Shown here: positions 22,301 through 31,300 of the stretch, piece after piece
Layout: each line of letters begins with the position of its first letter
Numbering within the stretch: position 1 is the stretch's first letter
Source: Atherix ibis
Taxonomy: Eukaryota; Arthropoda; Insecta; Diptera; Athericidae
Assembly: GCA_958298945.1 (NCBI GenBank)
Contig: OY282606.1
Coordinates: forward strand, 71,535,622-71,599,621
DNA length: 64,000 nucleotides
Direction: 5' to 3'
The notes under the pieces: model-generated
The model's input: only the letters and a program-made list of their open reading frames with translations
Told to the model about the DNA's origin: nothing
Database searches by the model: none
Translations under genes and position numbers: made by a program

Positions 22301-25300
22301 TCTTTATTAATTACAAAGAATAAATACTAATGAAAAGAAAATAAGATAAAATTAAATATTATCTGTTATTGCTTTTCAGTTTCTACCAGTAAAATCCCGA
22401 ACACAATTCCGACGAGAATTAGTAACAATAACATAACCAGTTCAAGAATCTTCGCATTTGTGTGCACACCTTATGTGTAGATTAAAAAATTCCTCGATAG
22501 GCTCGTCCGACGGATTTTCGAATATGTAAACGCAATTTTCAGTCTGAATTATTGAAAAAACGGCGAGAAATCGAACTACTTACATACATTGATATGACAT
22601 CCACTGATCTAGTTTTCGTAATAGAAATTTTTTGAATTCCAAAAGCATAATTAATATCGATTTTAACTCACTTATTACAAGTAAAAATATAATTTAAACA
22701 CGATAAAACACAAGATTTATTTTTCTCTAATTCTTCTGGTATTGAAATGCATTTTTATTTTTGGTTTATTATTTATTTTGTAAATATCAATCAAATATGA
22801 AGCACCTTAATTTTGTAGACTTTCGGAGAGTTTTAAAATACGCCATTCTCCATGAAATGGTAGGAAACCGAAATGCTGGCATACTTTTCTTATGCTTAAA
22901 TAAACTATTTAAAATTTAATAAAAGTACGGTTTTATTTAATTTTAAATAGTTTACGAACAAGCAAGTATAAATTAATACATTTGCATAATTAGTTTTATT
23001 CTTCACGACAGTAAATAGGAAATTTTTATTTCCGACTACAAAGTGTTTCGTGAAAGATCATTTTGCAAGTCTGTGCGTTCTTACGAATGTATTCTCGAAA
23101 AAATTTGGACAACATTTCTGTGTAGAGGCCTATCCAGTTATTCTATCATCTAAGGCTTAGATTAAAGAAGTACTGGATAGGCCCTTACCATATATGTATA
23201 CGCAATTTTGTGTACAAATATTTACTAGGGGGATACGACGGTCAAACATTTTTTATGTAGACATGACACCCACTGCCATCTATGTGTCGTAATGGAAATT
23301 TATTTAATTGCAAAAGCATAATTTATATTTATTTTAATTCACTTACTGGAAACAAAGATACATTTTAAATACAACGATAGGTCATTTTTATTTTTTGTAC
23401 AATCTTTTGATACGAAATGGAATTCTATTTTAGGTTTATTATACATTTCGTAAATATCAATCAAATATAAACCGCCTCAATTTTGTAGACTCGGAGAGTT
23501 TGAAAACTTTAATTCTCCATGAAAGTGGAGACTTGGGGGTTAGCTTTGTCATTTGTGAATCCGATGTTGACAGTTCAATGTTTACCATAAAATAGTACAG
23601 TGTCGGTGTATATAAAGTGTGTGTAAGAAAGTTTAAGGGACCGAATATTTTCCATTGCTGTTTTCATTGTGTTATAATAAATAAAGTTTATTCTTCGGTT
23701 AGCTTATTATTTAAATAAATTTGTTTTGATTGCTCTATTAGACCATATTATAATGCATTTACTAAATAATATTGTTTTCATTTTTTTTAGAATATAAGTT
23801 ATTAATTATTTTAATAATATTAAATTTTTCATTTTCTATTTTTGTTTTAAAGCATTTCTTTTAATGTTGTATACGATTAACTTATATATTATCAAGAACT
23901 TTATGTATTGTAATGTTCTATGTAATTAATGCTTTATTTTTTAATTTAATTTAAATGCACAATGCCTATTTAAATTACCATTTCCATTCATAAGCACACA
24001 TTTATATTATAATTAAGGTTTTTCCATCTATGGTACTTATGCTTGTTTAAGATTAAAATTTATATTTAATAAGTTGCGGTGTGGTTTGATTTCAACATAA
24101 ACAAAATATCACATTTTCTCATTTAATTCATTTTGCATTTTTGAAATTAATTTAAATTTATACACATAATTGTTTTCATATAATCAAATAACTAACAATT
24201 CATATTTTTATATACTATTCCTTACTTTAAAAATTCTGTTTTAATAAATAATATACAGTGAAATAAATAAAATGAAAATACATAATAAATAAATAAATAT
24301 TTAAAAATAGAATACTGTGTGTTATTGCATATTTACAAAACTAATTCCATCAAACAACAAGATCCGCAATATTAAAAAATCTGCTTCTTTACGCATACAC
24401 ACATGAAAAATGGTTTTAAACGAAGCGCTTCAATCGCATACTGAACTTTTAAATTGGCCCCCAATGATTTACGCCGTTTCTGTTGTATTGCATGTGTGTG
24501 CGTTCTATGAATGTATTGCCAACAAAATTTGGACAGAATTTTTGTGTAGAGGCCTATCCAGTACTTCTTTAATCTAAGATCTAAGGTGCACACCCATTAA
24601 ATTTTGACGGTGATAAAATCACTACACGTTAAACTGTGTTCGAGACTTAAAGAGGATCATCACAAGCAGTTGCTGTCAAAACAGTCGGACGATAAATCCA
24701 CACAACGAGGGAGAACAGTTAACTTACAATTTCAGATTTTTGTTTCGCTTTCTCTAGAGAACGTTCCTTTAAGAATTTAGATTATTTTTTCTTTTTCCTA
24801 TTTTTACATTGAAATAAATACACGGAAAAGTCAATTTGTGTTGTTAAGTGATACCAAAAAATTGGTTGTCTCGCTAATGCAAAATGTCTTTGACCGTTAA
24901 TTAAGTTCAAAACTTTATTAATTAAAATGAAGTATGTCAGATAGTTCCAATAAGATAGGATATTTTTTGTTTTCGTTATCGAAAACGTTCTCAAAATGCA
25001 TCCATTTTGAAACGAACATCGATTTGCGTTGTTGCAACATTTAAACAAAGCAAATGGAGTATGAATCTATTATAACAGTATGCTTTGATGAGCGAGTATT
25101 AAATGGTTAAAAACCAAGTTCAATAGCACAGTTGGATAAACCAATAAGACGTAGAATGTGGAAAAAAAGTTGTCAAACCCACCACTATTTAGATTTCTCT
25201 TAAGTATTTTTTTTATTTTGTCCTGGAAACTTCTAAATCTATTTCCAACTATAAAAGCGATTGCAAAAATATCATTTACGATCATATTGCAGGGGAAAAC

Positions 25301-28300
25301 GTATCTGAATAAGTGGAAAACTCTATAATTAAAAAATCATTGTCTGCGCAATATGATACCAGCAGAAGATCATTTCTAAGATTAAATCTTGGAAATCGAT
25401 TTAATACGTTTACTGAACTACAGTTTTGTGAGAAGATGAATGCTGCGGAAAGACTTATTTGCCGCACAGTTTAAGAATCATGCCCTATGCTTTCGTATTA
25501 TTATTGTTTAGATCAGTCTTCAGTGCAGCCAAAGAAAGTAATTCTCTACTTGTGTCATATCTCTATAGCAATATTGTATGGAAAAGCGTTGTTTGTTAAC
25601 GATCCGACAAAAGTTGCACAAAAAATTCAGCAAAAAAGGTCTTGTACACAGAGTAATGGTTTGACGATGTTTCTCGGAATATTGAAATAGTGAGCCTTAG
25701 AGCATGTCAATATAGAAGGAGGACGCTTAAGAAGTGCGGCAAAACTAATTTGTTTGATAAAGCGCCATTTTTGTTGAACTAATATTTTCTGGAGATAGTA
25801 AGACTCAGCAGAGACTATGTTACCAATTAGCAAACAATTTTTATTAGAAACCAGAACTTTCAATTAGAATTTTTCTAGAGAAAATTATATTATCAATAAA
25901 ATGATCGTTATAGGAAAATTTGTGTCCTATTAAAACGAACGTAATTGGCGGTGCTTTGTAGGAGGATGTTATATAAACAATACTGTTGCATAGCACTGCT
26001 TTATTCTATTCAGACGGATTTGTGAAAGAATTATAGCAAGAGTTTAGTTAAAATAAGATGAATATTTCCTCTTATCGAAATTTATTTAATCTTGATCTGC
26101 TGTTAATCTTAATTTGAAATATTTAATAAATTCGCTTGTCTACACTAAGCGTACGGAAATATATTCTGGTAATTAGCGAAAAATTTTCTGAAAAAGGATA
26201 ATCGATCGAAGGTGTTGTAATTTTATATAAATTTTCGTAACGGCAAATTATTTTTACGGTATAGTTTTGAAAATGACCTTACTCAATTGAGTGCCATCTA
26301 TTACTGAACACGATCAACTTTTTGACGTTTTTCTTATTTTTTCAAACACTGTTTTTGTTGTTTGTTTGTTTGTAGGTAAAGTCCCTAGGACATGTGCCAG
26401 GGATCGTGTTGCAGCGCCAAGACCGTGAGGTCTTTTGGCGACCTAGAAGTGTGTGCGTTAGATGAAATCGGTATGTTGTTAATTGGATGGATCAAATATA
26501 GTTGGTTAGAGTTTGTAGAGTATGTTAGTTTGTTTTAATAAATTAAAAGGAAAACCTGAAAAGGTATTGTGGGATCTAGATGATCCACAATAGAGGGAAT
26601 CTTATTAGAAAAGAAATAGTGAGTAAGGCGACATTCCGTTAGATGAAAAATAGTGAGTTCGATGTCACAACAAGGACAGATGGTAACAGGATGGTTCCCG
26701 AATAATAAATTATGTTTGAGAGTAGAATGTCCTATCCAAATTCCGAGCAGTTTCTGAGCCCAACATTTTGGCGAGGTTGTCCATACGCTGTCTTTATTTA
26801 ATTTTCTAAATTTTGAGTTTTTTACAATTTATTTTATATAAACACAAACTAATAATGAAAATTTAATTAAAGTAGATTTACGAAATAATATCCTAAGAAC
26901 CTTATAAATATTGCGAAGGGTTTTTAAAGTAAATATTTCAAAGAAAATTAGTTTGCTAATTTTTTTTGTACATCATTGTATGTCGTGGGGCTTCCATTCA
27001 TTGGTGATGGAACTGTTTATTTAAGGAGCTCCAAGTGTTCTTTTTGGCGAGGAACTTGCATTATAATTGATTACAAAAATCAAAATTTTGAAAAAAGATA
27101 AAGAAAGTCCATGCAGATTACAATTGGTAATATTTATATTCCAACAGAATTATGGTAAGGTTGACAACAGTAGTTACTGAATGCATGAAAAAGCCCCTTT
27201 AATTATTAGCCTTATTCGTTCGTTTAAAAATGATGTGATCACAAAACTTTTAAATGTTATTTTTTTAAGCAAAGCAGGAACAGCTGCAGGGACAATCATC
27301 GAATAACAGAAATTATTCTTGACCCCCTGATCCACCTACTCATTATTGATTAATCAATTAAAATATAGTTTTTATATAAGTATTTTTATTTTAATGATTT
27401 TATTGAAAATGATTTATGAAAAAAATTACAAACAATAATCAAAATTGATGAATATACCTGCTCTCTTTCGCTTCTGACCAAAAATATTTCCAAACATGTG
27501 TGTGCCTAGAGGCGTCGGCGACTTTAAGGCATCCTTTTTCTTGTTGTTGTTGTTTGCGTCTGTGGACGCCGACGCTGATTGTGTAGCTGCCCATCGCTAA
27601 GGTGGGTATTATTTTTTTAATAATTAAAGCATCTAAGTTTTTTTTTCTTTATCAAACAATACCTTATAAAGTTAATGTAAGTGTAGAAAATACGTAATAA
27701 AGAAAAATTAATTAATTGCGGATTAAAATTAGCTGCCATTGCTGGTACATGTTTGAATACGAGAGGAACCAATTGACTAAGAAAGGAAAAGAACAATAGA
27801 CATAAGCAATTTTGGAGTTTGATGTCATTTCATTTTGTCGAGAGCCGATAACAGCAACTCCAAGTCGTCCAAGTTTTAAATTTTGTAAACGTTATGTAAA
27901 AAAATTTTGTTTTTTTTTATTAAAGGAAAATATGGGAGAAATATTCACAAACCGTAGTGATGTTTATATTCATATGATTTGAAGCGGTGGTTTTAATATT
28001 TTCATGTTGATTTCTGTGGCTTGACATCTCAAGATTATGTGATTAAAAATTTTAGGTTCAACAACGGAAAAGACGAAAATCATGTTCTTCATTGATAATT
28101 GCACTGTTCAAAAAAGAGTTCCTACTTTTGATAGCGTTAGAATTGAGTTTTTTTCCAGCAAACAACATCAACAGTTACACCTCTTGATCTGGGAATCAAG
28201 ACATCTTGATCAAAAATGAAAAAGGCAACAATGGAGGCTGAAAAGCCTCATCCATGACACTTCAATTGCTTCCGCCATTTCTTGATCAAATCAGATTCAT

Positions 28301-31300
28301 ACGATGATGGGCTTTCAACTTTTCTGACACTAGACCAGTGGTGGCGAACCTTTTTACATGCGCGTACTAAACTAACCCCGAATAATATATATTGACTGTC
28401 TTTAGTATCGAGCAGTTTTTTTAAAATTTATTTATTTAAATCACTATAATAAACAATTATGCTATAATCAGAGTTTTACTTAAAAGCATAAAGCTAAAAC
28501 CGTCTTATAAAAATTTGTAAGATTTTTATGTTATAGCTGTAAATACGATACCAAATACTTTATATTCGTTTCATATGTCGTTACTTTTAGTCAAATGCAT
28601 GTTGAACTGCACTCATCGGTCAATTTACATCTTGTACTACATTTTATAAAATTCGTTTCGGAAAGTAATAATTCACAACCATATGTGGAAGGGAAAATTG
28701 AAAATAATGATTTTCCTAAACTGCTAAAGATATTTGGAATAGTGTCTCAAGTTCTTATTATTTATTTTTCTGTATTGTTTTAATTATATTCAGTAATTGA
28801 TCATTTTCAATTCCATTGGAGTTCAGTTAATTGCGTTTTTATATCTTCAAGATTCAGCCACTCGAAAATCTGTAAATTTAGAGTATCTGCCGACACAACG
28901 TCTGGGTATTTTTGGTTATGTGATAGTTTGGTTATATCAAAATTGGCTATGTGATAGTTTAGTTATTAAATTTTTTGACATATTCACAGTAGAATATATT
29001 TGCCACTTGTTATATTTGCTTGAAAAATCGTATAAAAATAATTCAAATCCATTATAAAAATGGGTGATCTGTGAAAGCTGGTTTTTCAGAAAAAATCATC
29101 TCGGACCCATTTGAGATTCTGAAATTCTAAGAGCAGCTATTGAACAACCATTATGTCTATCTCGTCTAAACACTTTCCACATTCGTGCTGTGCAAATCAT
29201 TATAAGGATAAAAAAAATGAAGCAGCTGCTTTTTTTATTGCCTAATGAGACGACTTGCGGTTTCAACAGGACGGCGCTACGTGCCGCACTGCCCAAGAAA
29301 CAATCGATTTATTGAAAACCAAATTGAATAGACGACTACTTTCGCAAAGAGGTTATGTCAATTGACCACCAAGACCGTGTGATTTAACGCCGTTGTACTT
29401 CTTCTTGTGGGGCTTTGTGAATGGTACGATTTATGAGAATAGACCACATACAATTCAAGAGCTCAATACAACTGTCTCATCTATGAAAAAAGCCACAATT
29501 ATGTAAAAATGTGTTCGAATTTTTTTTAAAAGAATCGATGTCTGTAAAAGTGATCGTGGTCGTCAATTGCCCAATATAATTTTTTATTCATAAGTGGTAA
29601 TAAAGGATAACAGAACTATTATATAAAATGTAAAAAAAAGTTTTAATTGGTAGACCCTGTATGGTTATGTTATCCACGAGTTATCTATTAAACAAAATTT
29701 GTTAATTATTACGTACTATCTAAATTTATGAACGTGCCATTTCCGGAACGCATTCCTAGGTTCGCCATCACGGTACTAGAATTCGCCATTGAACAAGCAA
29801 ATCAACAATAAAAAATGATTCTTTGGTTTATATCATGAAATAAAATTATATGTGCGTGATACATGGGGAATAAGATCTCCAGCTTCCACTACTCACAGTT
29901 ATCCCTAATCTGCTTCGCCTACTAACAGAATGGGAAATAACGTTCTGAGCTATACGTAATATAGACTACACTAATAGTACAACCTATTTAGTGTTTCACT
30001 GGCCAACTTCCAAAAATCCAGTCTAGTCAACCCCCTTAGTGCTCGGAATGCGACAACGTCATGTTTATCTCAACCATAAGTTTTTTTTTTGGAAACTACA
30101 CTCGCACTATCTGAAAATTCTGTGCCGTTTTGCTAACAATCCCATATATTTCTTTGCAAGTAGGGTTACTCCCAATTCAGATTTTTAACCTGATCAAACA
30201 TACTAACATACAGCAGTAAAATTTAACAAAATCCCAACTGATCTAGGCTGTTAGACACAATTCAGCTTCGATTAGGAAACAGCTAGCACCCATCCACACG
30301 AAAACTTGAAGTCATCACGCAACTAAATTCGAGGCTTCTTTCCTATTTAACTTTTTAAGGTTGTGTGAATCTGATGTAGTCAAGCAATTGTGCAAACATA
30401 TTCGTAACGAAAATTCAATAACTCGAAGCTTACGTTTTGCTATATTCGATAGTACGCAAAATCCCAAAAGTTCCTAATGGAATTCTAGAGGTCCTTAAAG
30501 TTATCAAATTTTTTAACAGAGATAGAATTTTTTTATTAGGTGTATAACTTAAAAATGCGGGATTTTTGGCAAACTTTGAGTGTTTATTTTGAAAAATTGT
30601 TACAATATATTTTATTCAAAGTATTGTCCATCGGAAGCCACTACTTTTTCCCATCTTTCTGGCGCCAAAAAAACTGCTCCGGTTTTGAGGCCAAGAATGA
30701 ATCGAGCCAATTTTTGATGCCCTGTTCTGAAGTGAAGCGTATTCCGGTGAGGGCGTTTTGCATGGATCTAAACAAATGGTAGTCGGACGGGGCAAGGTCT
30801 GGGCTATAAGGCGGGTGAGGCAAAACTTCCCAGCCACTGTTTTCTAAATAATTTTTAACCGGTCTTGCAACATGAGGCCGAGCGTTGTCATGATGGAAAA
30901 TTATGGCTTCGTGTCTGGTCACATATTCCGGGCGTTTTTCGGCCAATGCTCGCTTCAAACGGATTAATTGTGTTCGGTAGAGGTCGCCTGTGATCGTCTG
31001 GCCCGATTTCAATAGCTCATAATAGATCACACCCTTCTGATCCCACCAAATACAGAGCATTACCTTGGCGCCATGGATATTTGGCTTTGGCGTTGATTTG
31101 GCTGGTTGGCCGGGCTTCACATACGATTTTTTGCGTTTTGGGTTGTCGTAATGAATCCATTTTTCGTAGCCAGTAATGATTCGATTCAAAAACGACTTCT
31201 TTTTCTGCCGTTCAAGCAGCATTTCGGACATGCAAAATCGCCTTTCAACGTCTCTCGGCTTCAATTCATATGGGACCCAATTTCCTTGCTTTTGGATGAA

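Larger units (their letters stand above)
21947..27457 (-). other. ABCB7 intron 2: AT-rich, repeat-filled
   Basis: 5.5 kb between ABCB7 exons 2 and 3. It holds a decayed ORF (22366-22685), a pair of diverged direct repeats (22585-22860 and 23250-23525), two copies of a dispersed repeat (23032-23190, 24494-24590) and an I-like LINE tail (26340-26800). The stretches 23530-24490, 24600-26340 and 26800-27450 are AT-rich; I see nothing identifiable in them. Confidence 0.6.

Noticed and set aside
27740..27775. Candidate ABCB7 start exon near 27740 (minus) in a mitochondrial-leader-like frame
   Set aside because: Its donor leaves two bases, which does not fit the phase-0 start of exon 27596-27458, whereas the exon at 34213-34070 fits exactly and makes the total length divisible by three.
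28595..29057. Two plus-strand ORFs of 62 and 86 codons inside the hAT-like element
   Set aside because: AT-driven composition without recognisable hAT transposase motifs; kept only as part of the element.
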